From SZUA-547 sp963669265 (GTDB taxonomy: Bacteria > Pseudomonadota > Alphaproteobacteria > Rhodobacterales > Rhodobacteraceae), in contig OY769916.1 of NCBI GenBank assembly GCA_963669265.1, positions 248,001-312,000 on the forward strand: 64,000 nucleotides of DNA. The letters run 5' to 3'. Made by a program: the position numbers and the translations under genes. Every line of letters begins with the position of its first letter. Within the stretch, counting starts at the first letter, position 1. The notes under the pieces were generated by a model. The model did not search any database and was not told the DNA's origin. It saw nothing but the letters and a program-made list of their open reading frames with translations. This document shows positions 1 to 8,240 of this stretch, in pieces.

Positions 1-704
1 ACCACTTCCGCCCCCATACCTGCAATCCAACCGCCCAGTCCGGACTGCTCGGCGTAGCCGCGCCATTTCCAGTCCCGGGGATAGGGATCGGGCAGAAACA
101 CGTCGTGGATATGCACGAGCACACCCGGCTTGAGCGCCGGGAGAATCCGGTTCAATTGAATATCCACGTCCGAACCCTCGGCCAGAATATGGCTCGAGTC
201 GAACATCGCGATGTCACCCGGCTCCAACGCGGAAAACAGCGGCAAATGCGTTTCAGAGAGCACTTCGTTCCGCCAGTCGACCGGCAGATCCAGCAATGCG
301 GCGCGGGGCGCGGGGTCGATGCAAAGATGCGTAGCGGCAGCGCCAGAATCCTTCAAGGCGCGCGCCAGGAATCGGGTGGAATGGCCAGAGCCGACCTCGA
401 TCACGCGTTTCGGCGGCGCTGACCGAGCGAGCGCATAGGCCGCGGCCGCGTCCAGACGCGGATACCAGTCCTGCGCCCAGCGAGGCTCCGGCGGCGGCCC
501 TTCCAGCGCCGCGAGATCCGCGCCATAGACGTCAATCAGGTCAAGGACCTGATCAAATGCCGGGCGACGTTCGGCCAGCAGCGCCTCGATTTCGGCGTAA
601 GGCCCGGGCATGTCCGGCAGGCTTTCGGCATAGCGATAGGGAATGAACAGGCCCCGCCGACGCAACCCCAGAACGGTCTGAAGGCCCATCAGGCGTTTTC
701 TCAT
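1..704 (-). CDS. Class I SAM-dependent methyltransferase, C-terminus outside window
   Basis: The frame read from the ATG at 704 (MRKRLMGLQT...) stays open to base 1, giving about 234 residues with no stop, so the gene continues past the window edge. A Rossmann-type SAM motif is visible near residue 100 (VIEVGSGHSTRFLARAL), followed by an acidic loop (CIDPAP) and IAMFDSSH and VHIHDVFLPD strands. This pattern fits the Methyltransf_24 type of class I methyltransferase. The substrate cannot be read from the sequence. It is the last gene of a long co-directional minus-strand run and lies 125 bp downstream of the potassium channel gene. The family call is good; the function is unknown. Confidence 0.75.
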   Translation of the reverse strand, partial: MRKRLMGLQTVLGLRRRGLFIPYRYAESLPDMPGPYAEIEALLAERRPAFDQVLDLIDVYGADLAALEGPPPEPRWAQDWYPRLDAAAAYALARSAPPKRVIEVGSGHSTRFLARALKDSGAAATHLCIDPAPRAALLDLPVDWRNEVLSETHLPLFSALEPGDIAMFDSSHILAEGSDVDIQLNRILPALKPGVLVHIHDVFLPDPYPRDWKWRGYAEQSGLGGWIAGMGAEV

Positions 705-829
705 CCGAATTCTCGCCGACTCTCCCACCGGAGGCTCCTACTTTTCCCGCTTAGCGCGGCATCGGCCGAGATCAGACTGACCGCAAGACCAAAGTCGCAG
801 AGAGACGCGGATATCACGATCCACCGCGT

Positions 830-2041
830 TCAGTCGCGATCATGTCTGTGGGAGACCGGCTCCACATGAGAGAAGTCCACATCGGGACGGCGCTCGGCGG
901 CGGCCTCGTTGAAGTGCTCTGCAATATGCGGGTGGGACGCCAGCAAGTTCAGAAGATCATCGCGATCCAGCATTAAGAGGCGGGTGTCATGCGTCGCCGT
1001 CGCCCAGGCGGTGCGCGGTCCGTGTTTCAACAGGGAGCGTTCTCCGAAGAAGTCGCCGTCCTGCAGAACATAGACTTCCTCCTTGCTGACCCGAATTTCG
1101 ACCTCGCCCCGATCGATGAAATAGAGCGCATCCGCCGGCTCGCCTGGCGTCATGATCACCGAACCAGCCTTCGCCACCTTCGCCCGTAGCATCGTCATGA
1201 TGTGGGAGATCTCGACCGCGTCCATCTTGGAAAACAGCGGCGCCCGGGCGACCATGCCCCAGGTCACGACAAAGTCGCGCCGCTTGATCTCTTCGCTGAA
1301 CCCGGTGGCTAAAATGCCGATCGGCAACGCGGCCATGCCCAGACCGAAAATCATCACCAGACCGCCGAACAACTTGCCCGCAACCGTGACTGGCGTGACG
1401 TCGCCATACCCGACCGTGGTCAGCGTCGCCAGCCCCCACCACATTGAGGCGGGGATCGACCCGAACTCCTCCGGCTGAACTGTCCGCTCCATGTGGTACA
1501 TCAGCGTCGAGGACGCGATCAGCAGCCCGAGCATGACCACGAAAGAGGCGAACAACGACCGGCTTTCATGCCGAATCACGTTGAAGAGCGTCGTCAGCGC
1601 CGTGGAGTAGCGCGTGAGTTTGAAAAACCTCAACAGCCGGAACACTCTGAGCGCGCGCAGATCGATCGTCGTGAACAGCATGATGTAGAACGGCAGGATC
1701 GCAAGCAGATCGATGATCAGATACGGGTTGCGCATCGTTCTCAGTCGGCCGCGGATCGGCCCAAGCTCCGCAACGAAACGATCCGACGTCACGCACCAGA
1801 TCCGGGCGACGTATTCGATGGTGAAAATGGCGACCGAGAAGATCTCAAAATAGAGAAAATTCATGTGGTGGCGGGCATAGATCGCCGGCACCGTCTCCAC
1901 CACCACGGCGATCACATTGCATATCACCAGAGTGGCGAGGAACCAGTCGAGGGCGATGCTGCCCCGATCCCGGCCCCGGCCAAGCTCCAGCAGTTCAAAC
2001 GTTCTGTCGCGCGCGGAGGTATAAGTCATGCGGGCGAGCAT
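830..2041 (-). CDS. Cyclic-nucleotide-gated potassium channel (MlotiK1-like)
   Basis: A 403-residue inner-membrane channel subunit. A six-helix ion-transport domain fills residues 30-250. It includes a voltage-sensor-like S4 helix with regularly spaced arginines (about 128-145, RALRVFRLLRFF) and the potassium selectivity filter TTVGYGD at 208-214. A cyclic-nucleotide-binding domain covers about 270-385. Its phosphate-binding cassette reads FGERSLL from 332, followed by the cyclic-nucleotide-contacting Arg343-Thr-Ala. Length, order and the ending (SHPHIAEHF...AAERR) resemble the Mesorhizobium loti channel MlotiK1. An internal Met at residue 5 is an alternative start. It lies 54 bp downstream of alaS on the same strand. 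The ligand (cAMP or cGMP) is an inference. Confidence 0.92.
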   Translation of the reverse strand: MLARMTYTSARDRTFELLELGRGRDRGSIALDWFLATLVICNVIAVVVETVPAIYARHHMNFLYFEIFSVAIFTIEYVARIWCVTSDRFVAELGPIRGRLRTMRNPYLIIDLLAILPFYIMLFTTIDLRALRVFRLLRFFKLTRYSTALTTLFNVIRHESRSLFASFVVMLGLLIASSTLMYHMERTVQPEEFGSIPASMWWGLATLTTVGYGDVTPVTVAGKLFGGLVMIFGLGMAALPIGILATGFSEEIKRRDFVVTWGMVARAPLFSKMDAVEISHIMTMLRAKVAKAGSVIMTPGEPADALYFIDRGEVEIRVSKEEVYVLQDGDFFGERSLLKHGPRTAWATATHDTRLLMLDRDDLLNLLASHPHIAEHFNEAAAERRPDVDFSHVEPVSHRHDRD

Positions 2042-2095
2042 AAGTCGAAGCGGCGCCCGCTTTAAAGAGGCGCCGGACGCAAGCGACGCAATTCG

Positions 2096-4780
2096 TCACT
2101 GCGCCGCGATATGCGCCTCTTCCAGCGCGCGTTCGACCGCGGCGATCGCGTCCGTCGCCTTTGACGGATCGGCGCCGCCGGCCTGCGCCATATCGGGTCG
2201 CCCGCCGCCGCCCTTCCCGCCCAATTCGGCCGCGGCTACCCGGACCAGATCGACGGCGGAGACTTCTCCGGTCAGGTCGTCGGTGACGCCTACGGCCACC
2301 GCCGCCTTGCCTCCGGTATCGGCGACCAACAAAACGACGCCCGATCCCAGACGAGTCTTATGCTCATCGATCAGGCCGCGCAGATCTTTGCCGGAAACGC
2401 CCGTCAGGCTTTGACCCAGGAACTTCCGCCCGCCGACCTCTTTCGCCTCGGGCTCGGCCGCGCCGGACCCGCCCGAAAGCGCCAATTGCTTGCGTAGGTC
2501 GGCGATCTCTCCCTGAAGCGCCTTGCGCTCCGCCAGCACCTCGCGCAACCGAGACGGCGTTTCACTAGGCGCGGTTTTCAGCTCGGCCGCCACCCGCGTG
2601 AGCAAGGCGTCGCGCCCGGACAAATGCTCCAGCGCCGCAGCCCCCGTCAACGCCTCGACCCGGCGCACGCCAGAGGCGGACGCGCTCTCCGCTGTAATCG
2701 CGAACAGGCCGATATCGCCGGTGCGCGCGACATGCGTGCCGCCGCAGAGCTCCAGCGAATAGGTCCGTCCGGCGGGGCCGGCCTCGCCCTCGGGGCGGTC
2801 GCCCATAGAGACAACGCGCACCTCATCGCCGTATTTCTCGCCAAACAGCGCGCGCGCGCCGACATCCTGCGCCTCATCCGGCGTCATCAACCGTGTCGTG
2901 ACGGAAGAATTCTGCCGGATATAGGCGTTCACTTCGGCCTCGACGGATTTCAACTCTGTATCCGCCATCGCCTTGGGATGGGAGAAATCGAACCGCAGGC
3001 GATCCGGCGCGACCATTGAGCCGCGCTGGGCGACATGCTCACCGAGCGCGCCGCGCAGCGCCTCATGCAAAAGATGGGTCGCCGAGTGGTTGGCGCGAAT
3101 CTCGCTCCGCCGCGCGGCGTCGACGATCAGCTCCGCAGCCTCGCCCTTCGCGATCTCGCCGTCTTCAACCTTAACATTGTGAACAAAGAGATCGCCCGCC
3201 CGCTTCTTGACGTCCGTCACGCGCCCGGCGCCGGAGGCCGTGCGAATGACGCCATGATCGCCGACCTGTCCGCCGGATTCCGCGTAGAACGGCGTCTGGT
3301 TCGTCACCAGCCAAACGACATCGCCAGTCGCGGCGACGGATTGCACTTCAGCGCCCTCGCCCACGATCGCCTGGATGACGCCTTCGGCGCGTTCGGCGTC
3401 GTATCCGAGGAACTCTGTCGCCCCACCTTCATCGCGAATATCGAGCCAGATCCCATCCTCCGTCGCGTCGCCGGAGCCGGACCACGCCGCACGAGCCTTG
3501 GCTTTCTGCGCCTCCATGGCGGCGGTGAACCCGGCCTCATCCACGGTTCTGCCCCGTTCCCTGAGCGCGTCCTGCGTCAGGTCAAGTGGGAAGCCATAAG
3601 TGTCATAGAGTTTAAACGCCGCCTCGCCGGGCAAGGACTCGCCATCCGCGATCCCGTCAAGTTCGTCGTCGAGCAAACGCAATCCCCGCTCCAGAGTCTT
3701 GCGGAACCGGGTCTCCTCCAGCTTCAGCGTCTCTTCGATCAACGCTTCGGCGCGGGCAAGTTCCGGGAACGCCTGCCCCATTTGCTCCACCAGAGCCGGA
3801 GTCAGTTTCCACATCAGCGGCTCGTCGACGCCCAGTTGATGCGCATGCCGCATGGCGCGCCGCATGATCCGCCGCAGCACATAGCCACGACCTTCATTCG
3901 ACGGCAAAACCCCGTCGGCGATCAGGAACGAGGTCGAACGCAAGTGATCGGCGATTACCCGGTGATGCATCTTGCCGTCGCCATCCGGGTCGACGCCGCT
4001 GGCGTGGGCCGACGCCTCGATCAGCGCCCGCAACAGGTCGGTGTCGTAATTGTCATGCTTGCCTTGGAGAATTGCGCCGATGCGCTCCAGCCCTATACCC
4101 GTATCGATCGAAGGGCGTGGCAACGACTCCCGCCGGCCGCCTTCGAACTGCTCGAACTGCATGAAGACGAGGTTCCAGATCTCGACAAACCGGTCGCCAT
4201 CCTCATCCGGAGAACCCGGAGGGCCGCCCGGAATGTGATCGCCGTGATCGTAGAAAATCTCGGAGCATGGGCCGCACGGCCCCGTCGGACCCATGGACCA
4301 GAAATTGTCCGACGTCGCGATGCGAATGATCTTTTCATCCCCGAACCCGGTGACCTTTTTCCAGATCTCCGCCGCTTCCTCGTCGTCGTGGTAGATCGTG
4401 ACGAGCAGCTTGTCCTTTGGAAGCCCGAAATCCTTTGTCAGCAAATCCCAGGCGTAGGGGATCGCCGCTTCTTTGAAATAGTCGCCGAAGGAGAAATTCC
4501 CCAGCATTTCAAAGAAGGTGTGATGGCGCGCCGTATAGCCCACATTGTCGAGATCGTTGTGCTTGCCTCCGGCCCGCACGCATTTCTGCGATGTCGCGGC
4601 GCGCACATAGTCCCGATGCTCCTGCCCGGTGAACACGTTCTTGAACTGAACCATGCCCGCATTGGTGAACAGCAGCGTGGGATCGTTGCGCGGTACGAGC
4701 GGCGACGAGGCGACGACCTCATGCTCGTGTTTTGCGAAAAAATCCAGAAACGTCCGGCGGATTTCATTGAGGCTCGCCAT
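2096..4780 (-). CDS. alaS: Alanyl-tRNA synthetase
   Basis: A full-length 894-residue class II synthetase that charges tRNA-Ala in the cytoplasm. The catalytic core starts at the N-terminus, with the motif 2 region RHHTFFEMLGNFSFGDYF at 85-102. The editing domain carries the zinc-binding HxxxH at His565/His569 and the second pair Cys679/His683 (CGGTHV). A C-terminal DHHA1-type domain with a glycine-rich end (ELGGKGGGGRPDMAQAGG) completes the protein. No domain is missing. The start is the ATG at 4780, with a GGAG about 11 nt upstream. It follows recA on the same strand after a 163-bp gap, a common alphaproteobacterial order. Confidence 0.98.
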   Translation of the reverse strand: MASLNEIRRTFLDFFAKHEHEVVASSPLVPRNDPTLLFTNAGMVQFKNVFTGQEHRDYVRAATSQKCVRAGGKHNDLDNVGYTARHHTFFEMLGNFSFGDYFKEAAIPYAWDLLTKDFGLPKDKLLVTIYHDDEEAAEIWKKVTGFGDEKIIRIATSDNFWSMGPTGPCGPCSEIFYDHGDHIPGGPPGSPDEDGDRFVEIWNLVFMQFEQFEGGRRESLPRPSIDTGIGLERIGAILQGKHDNYDTDLLRALIEASAHASGVDPDGDGKMHHRVIADHLRSTSFLIADGVLPSNEGRGYVLRRIMRRAMRHAHQLGVDEPLMWKLTPALVEQMGQAFPELARAEALIEETLKLEETRFRKTLERGLRLLDDELDGIADGESLPGEAAFKLYDTYGFPLDLTQDALRERGRTVDEAGFTAAMEAQKAKARAAWSGSGDATEDGIWLDIRDEGGATEFLGYDAERAEGVIQAIVGEGAEVQSVAATGDVVWLVTNQTPFYAESGGQVGDHGVIRTASGAGRVTDVKKRAGDLFVHNVKVEDGEIAKGEAAELIVDAARRSEIRANHSATHLLHEALRGALGEHVAQRGSMVAPDRLRFDFSHPKAMADTELKSVEAEVNAYIRQNSSVTTRLMTPDEAQDVGARALFGEKYGDEVRVVSMGDRPEGEAGPAGRTYSLELCGGTHVARTGDIGLFAITAESASASGVRRVEALTGAAALEHLSGRDALLTRVAAELKTAPSETPSRLREVLAERKALQGEIADLRKQLALSGGSGAAEPEAKEVGGRKFLGQSLTGVSGKDLRGLIDEHKTRLGSGVVLLVADTGGKAAVAVGVTDDLTGEVSAVDLVRVAAAELGGKGGGGRPDMAQAGGADPSKATDAIAAVERALEEAHIAAQ

Positions 4781-4943
4781 GGCGCGCGCATCTCCGAATG
4801 GCTGCCCGAAAACGATCGGGCGCGGGGTTGCGATCGCGGCAGGTCTTAGCGCCTGTCAAAGTGCAAGTCCACCAAAGCGAAAGCGACCCTGTTGATAGGG
4901 CCGCCCATGGCGCTTGCGACGTCTCCGACGAAAGTTCGACCGG

Positions 4944-6014
4944 TCAGGCCTCAATTACATCCGAACTTTCAGGATCGGCGGCCAGATCGAAATCCAACCC
5001 ATGCGCCGCACGAATCTTATCTTCAAGCTCCAGCGCGATATCGCGGTTGTCTTTCAGGAACAGTTTTGCGTTCTCCCGCCCCTGCCCGATGCGGCGATCG
5101 CCGTAGGAGAACCAGGACCCGGATTTGTCCACCACACCGGCCTTGACGCCCAGATCCAGCAACTCGCCGGTTTTTGAGACGCCCTCGCCATACATGATGT
5201 CAAATTCGACCTCGCGGAATGGCGGCGCCACCTTGTTTTTCACGATCTTGACGCGCGTCGCGTTGCCCACGACTTCGTCGCGATCTTTCACGGCGCCGAT
5301 GCGCCGGATATCCAGCCGCACGGACGAATAGAATTTCAGCGCGTTGCCGCCGGTCGTCGTCTCTGGACTGCCAAACATCACGCCGATCTTCATCCGGATC
5401 TGATTGATGAAGATGACCATGCACTTCGAGCGGCTAATCGAACCTGTCAGCTTGCGCATCGCCTGGCTCATCAGCCGCGCCTGTAGGCCGACCTTCTGGT
5501 CGCCCATATCGCCTTCCAACTCCGCCCGCGGCGTCAGAGCGGCGACCGAGTCGACCACCACGACGCTGACCGCGCCGGATCGCACCAGCGTATCGGCGAT
5601 CTCCAGCGCTTGTTCTCCCGCATCGGGTTGCGAAATCAGCAACTCATCGACGTCGACGCCCAATTTGCGGGCGTAAACCGGATCCAGCGCATGCTCGGCG
5701 TCGATGAAGGCGCAGACGCCGCCAAGCTTCTGCTCTTCAGCGATCGAGTGCAGCGCCAGCGTCGTCTTGCCGGAGCTTTCCGGTCCGTAAATCTCGATGA
5801 TCCGGCCACGCGGCAGCCCGCCAATGCCAAGCGCGATATCCAGCCCCAGCGAGCCTGTCGGTATCGCCTCGACATCCATCGCCGCGCCGCGCTGCCCGAG
5901 TTTCATGATCGAGCCCTTGCCGAAGCTACGCTCAATCTGAGCAAGGGCGGAATCCAACGCTTTTTGCTTGTCCATATTCATCCCGTCGGCAAGTTGAACC
6001 ACGTTCCGCGCCAT
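4944..6014 (-). CDS. recA: Recombinase RecA
   Basis: A 356-residue DNA-dependent ATPase for homologous recombination and SOS induction. Walker A is GPESSGKT at 77-84. The Walker B strand (VSVVVVDSVAALTPRAE) and the DNA-binding loops around MRKLTGSISRSKC and GVMFGSPETTTGGNALKF are intact. The C-terminus is acidic, as is usual. The ATG at 6014 has AAGGA nine bases upstream; an internal ATG giving MDKQKALDSAL (5975) matches many RecA starts and is an alternative. Its promoter overlaps the 3' end of cckA and carries two LexA-type boxes (separate entries), so SOS control is expected. Confidence 0.98.
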   Translation of the reverse strand: MARNVVQLADGMNMDKQKALDSALAQIERSFGKGSIMKLGQRGAAMDVEAIPTGSLGLDIALGIGGLPRGRIIEIYGPESSGKTTLALHSIAEEQKLGGVCAFIDAEHALDPVYARKLGVDVDELLISQPDAGEQALEIADTLVRSGAVSVVVVDSVAALTPRAELEGDMGDQKVGLQARLMSQAMRKLTGSISRSKCMVIFINQIRMKIGVMFGSPETTTGGNALKFYSSVRLDIRRIGAVKDRDEVVGNATRVKIVKNKVAPPFREVEFDIMYGEGVSKTGELLDLGVKAGVVDKSGSWFSYGDRRIGQGRENAKLFLKDNRDIALELEDKIRAAHGLDFDLAADPESSDVIEA

Positions 6015-6062
6015 CGCACTCGATCCTTATTCCACATGCTCAAAAGCTCCGCAATGCGATGT

Positions 6063-6091
6063 ATGTTCTTTTGATGTTCACGTTTTGTCAA
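6063..6091 (-). promoter_or_regulatory. Probable recA promoter (-35 and -10)
   Basis: On the minus strand a perfect -35 TTGACA (6086-6091) is followed after exactly 17 bases by GAACAT (6063-6068), a weak -10. The element lies in the last codons of cckA: the -35 falls within the codons for V-L-D-K just before its stop. The -35 is strong evidence. The exact -10 is uncertain. Confidence 0.6.
6065..6079 (-). promoter_or_regulatory. SOS (LexA) box, promoter-proximal, for recA
   Basis: The plus strand reads GTTC-TTTTGAT-GTTC, that is GAAC-N7-GAAC in the sense of recA. This is a perfect match to the alphaproteobacterial LexA operator GTTC-N7-GTTC. It lies in the spacer and -10 region of the proposed recA promoter, about 50-65 bases upstream of the recA ATG. 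Confidence 0.85.
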
Positions 6092-8132
6092 GAACTAAAC
6101 CAGAACAACCGTCGATTTCCATTTGTTGATAATGAGATAGCGTCGTATCGCTTTGGCTGACGTCTATCCTTCGCGTCGGCCCCGCCGCGGCGTCCTTCAC
6201 AGCGCCGACCAAATCACGCAAGGCGAAGGGTTTGCTGATGAATGCATCGGTCTTTCTGATCTTTCCGTCGCCGCGAAAAATCTCCTCCGCATATCCGGAC
6301 ATGAAAACCACGCCCATGTTGGGGCGCCCCCCTCGGGCCTCCTCCACCAGCGCCGGTCCATCCAATTCAGGCATGATGACGTCAGAGACGATCACATCGA
6401 TCCTATTCGATCCGTCCCGCAAATAGTCGAGCGCGTCGAGGGGCGTTTCTGCTTCAGTGACCCGAAAGCCTCGCTGTCGCAGCGCGCGAGCGGCCAGCAT
6501 CCGCACCGCCTCTTCATCCTCGACGATCAGAACAGAAGCGTCGCCTGTTAAATCCGTGTGAGCCATCTCATTCGGCGCCGCAGTCTCCGCCGCCCCGGCG
6601 AAGCGCGGCAGCAGGATACGGAACGTGGCCCCCTCGCCGGCCTCGCTGTCGCAAAAGATGAAACCTCCGGTTTGCTTGACCACTCCATAGACGGTGGAAA
6701 GGCCCAAACCCGTCCCTTCGCCCACTGGTTTGGTCGTGAAAAACGGCTCAAAGATGTGCCGGCGCGCGTCCTCGTCGATGCCGACGCCTTCATCGGAAAC
6801 CTCGATTTCGACATAGTCACCCGGCGCCACCACCGCGCCGTCGCGCGAAATCGGCTCGGCCAGCCGCTTGTTCGTGGCCCGGATCAGCACCTCTCCGCCG
6901 CAGGGCATCGCATCGCGGGAGTTAACAACCAGATTGACCAATGTTTGCTCCATCTGACCCGGATCGGCGTTAACGAGCCACAAAATCTCGTCGACCTCCA
7001 GTCGAAGGCTCACCCGTTCGCCCACCAATCGGCCCAACAGCTTGGAGAGGTCCTTGATCGCGTCGCCAAGATCGATTGCGCGAGGGCGCAGCATTTGACG
7101 CCGGGAGAATGCGAGCAGTTTTCGAACCAATTCAGTGGCTCGGAGCCCGGTCTTATGAATCTCTCCTAGGGCCGCATAGTCCGGATCGCCAACATCGCGC
7201 GCCTGAAGCAACAATTCAGTTTGGCCGTTAATAACGGTCAGCAAATTGTTGAAATCATGAGCGACGCCGCCCGCCAATTGACCTACTGCCTGAATTTTTT
7301 GGGATTGAACAAATTGCTCCTCCTGCGTCTTCAACCGGGTCGCATCCATCACCGACGAGATCAACGCGGCGTCGGGATCGGCGGGACAGGCGAAAGGCGC
7401 CAGCTCGATCCGAAAGAACCTCTCCCGCCCGTCCACCTCCGCCTGCGTCAGCTCCCACCCCGTATTTGCGCCCTGCGAGCCGAAGGCTGACAAAGCGCTG
7501 GAAACTCGTTCCCGCATCGGGCGACCCAGACCAGTTAGCGCGGTGGAGAAATCCACTCCGGCCTCGGCCAGAGCGCCCAGAAGACGGCGCGCCTCGGCAT
7601 TGGCCCGGCGCACCCTGCCCCGCCGATCGAGCACGGCCAGAGCGACGGGCGCGCGCTCAAAGACCGGATCGCCTGCGACGGGTCGTGCTGCGGGACCTCG
7701 GTCTCCCGAAGATAGGACAAAGGTCCAGAGAACATCCCCCGAGGGCCGTGGGCGCGCGGAGACCGCCAGCAATTCCCCGCCTTCGACATTCTCCGCATAG
7801 GGCGCGCCCGTCTCCACCGCACGCAGCGCTCGATATACGAGCGCATCGGGCTCCGTGGCTTCAGAAAGGAACGCGGCCACACCCGGCGGAGACGCCTCCG
7901 CCACGCCGACCGATCGCCGCGCTCGATAGGCCAACATCGCGTGGTTCATTCTGAGGACCGCGCCATCGGCGTCGGTCAGCGCCATTGGCGCATACGCGCG
8001 GTCGAACGCTTGCGCATCCGCGATACCGCTCGATGGCCCCTTGCCTAGCAACCGCCGCGCGCGCGGACCCGGCCCTTTGCGAACGCCGCCAACTGCGACC
8101 GGCCGATCGCGTGAGCGGCGTCGCGTCAGCAT
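6078..8132 (-). CDS. cckA: Hybrid sensor histidine kinase, CckA-type
   Basis: A 684-residue hybrid kinase, probably the CckA that feeds the CckA-ChpT-CtrA phosphorelay. Two PAS-like segments (about 40-145 and 155-265) precede a HisKA helix with His292 (GGVAHDFNNLL). The HATPase domain follows (N box VNSRDAMP; DEGVGI; GTGLGLSTVYG, to about 510). A receiver with Asp584 (IVSDVIMPELDG) and the switch Lys634 ends near 650. CckA normally has two N-terminal membrane helices. None is visible here: the N-terminus is arginine-rich, and the frame upstream of the ATG opens for only 36 codons without another ATG, GTG or TTG. The last ~25 residues are encoded by the recA control region. A CtrA-type box lies about 85 bases upstream. 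Confidence 0.88.
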   Translation of the reverse strand: MLTRRRSRDRPVAVGGVRKGPGPRARRLLGKGPSSGIADAQAFDRAYAPMALTDADGAVLRMNHAMLAYRARRSVGVAEASPPGVAAFLSEATEPDALVYRALRAVETGAPYAENVEGGELLAVSARPRPSGDVLWTFVLSSGDRGPAARPVAGDPVFERAPVALAVLDRRGRVRRANAEARRLLGALAEAGVDFSTALTGLGRPMRERVSSALSAFGSQGANTGWELTQAEVDGRERFFRIELAPFACPADPDAALISSVMDATRLKTQEEQFVQSQKIQAVGQLAGGVAHDFNNLLTVINGQTELLLQARDVGDPDYAALGEIHKTGLRATELVRKLLAFSRRQMLRPRAIDLGDAIKDLSKLLGRLVGERVSLRLEVDEILWLVNADPGQMEQTLVNLVVNSRDAMPCGGEVLIRATNKRLAEPISRDGAVVAPGDYVEIEVSDEGVGIDEDARRHIFEPFFTTKPVGEGTGLGLSTVYGVVKQTGGFIFCDSEAGEGATFRILLPRFAGAAETAAPNEMAHTDLTGDASVLIVEDEEAVRMLAARALRQRGFRVTEAETPLDALDYLRDGSNRIDVIVSDVIMPELDGPALVEEARGGRPNMGVVFMSGYAEEIFRGDGKIRKTDAFISKPFALRDLVGAVKDAAAGPTRRIDVSQSDTTLSHYQQMEIDGCSGLVLDKT
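6092..6106 (-). promoter_or_regulatory. Second SOS (LexA) box upstream of the recA -35
   Basis: The plus strand reads GAAC-TAAACCA-GAAC, or GTTC-N7-GTTC in the recA sense. It is a perfect second operator, in the opposite orientation to the first and 12 bases from it, abutting the -35. It lies within the cckA coding sequence. Confidence 0.75.
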
Positions 8133-8217
8133 GCGACGCCCGAAGAGATGAGGTCTCGCCGCGTGCGGCTCAATTGATTGATCATCGTCATAGCGACGAC
8201 ACCGTCGCGCCGCGCTG

Positions 8218-8233
8218 GTTAATGAAGCGTTAA
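8218..8233 (-). promoter_or_regulatory. CtrA-type binding site upstream of cckA
   Basis: The minus strand reads TTAA-CGCTTCA-TTAAC, an exact match to the CtrA consensus TTAA-N7-TTAAC. It lies in the 108-bp gap between the rsmB-like gene and cckA, 86-101 bases before the cckA ATG. The match is seen directly. Binding by CtrA is inferred from the consensus and from cckA being in the CtrA pathway. Confidence 0.75.
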
Positions 8234-8240
8234 TGGCGGC

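Noticed and set aside
3035..4849. Long plus-strand reading frame (about 600 codons) antisense to alaS
   Set aside because: It lies wholly opposite a complete, well-conserved alaS. It reads as Arg/His-rich random sequence and matches no family; GC-rich codon bias creates such shadows.
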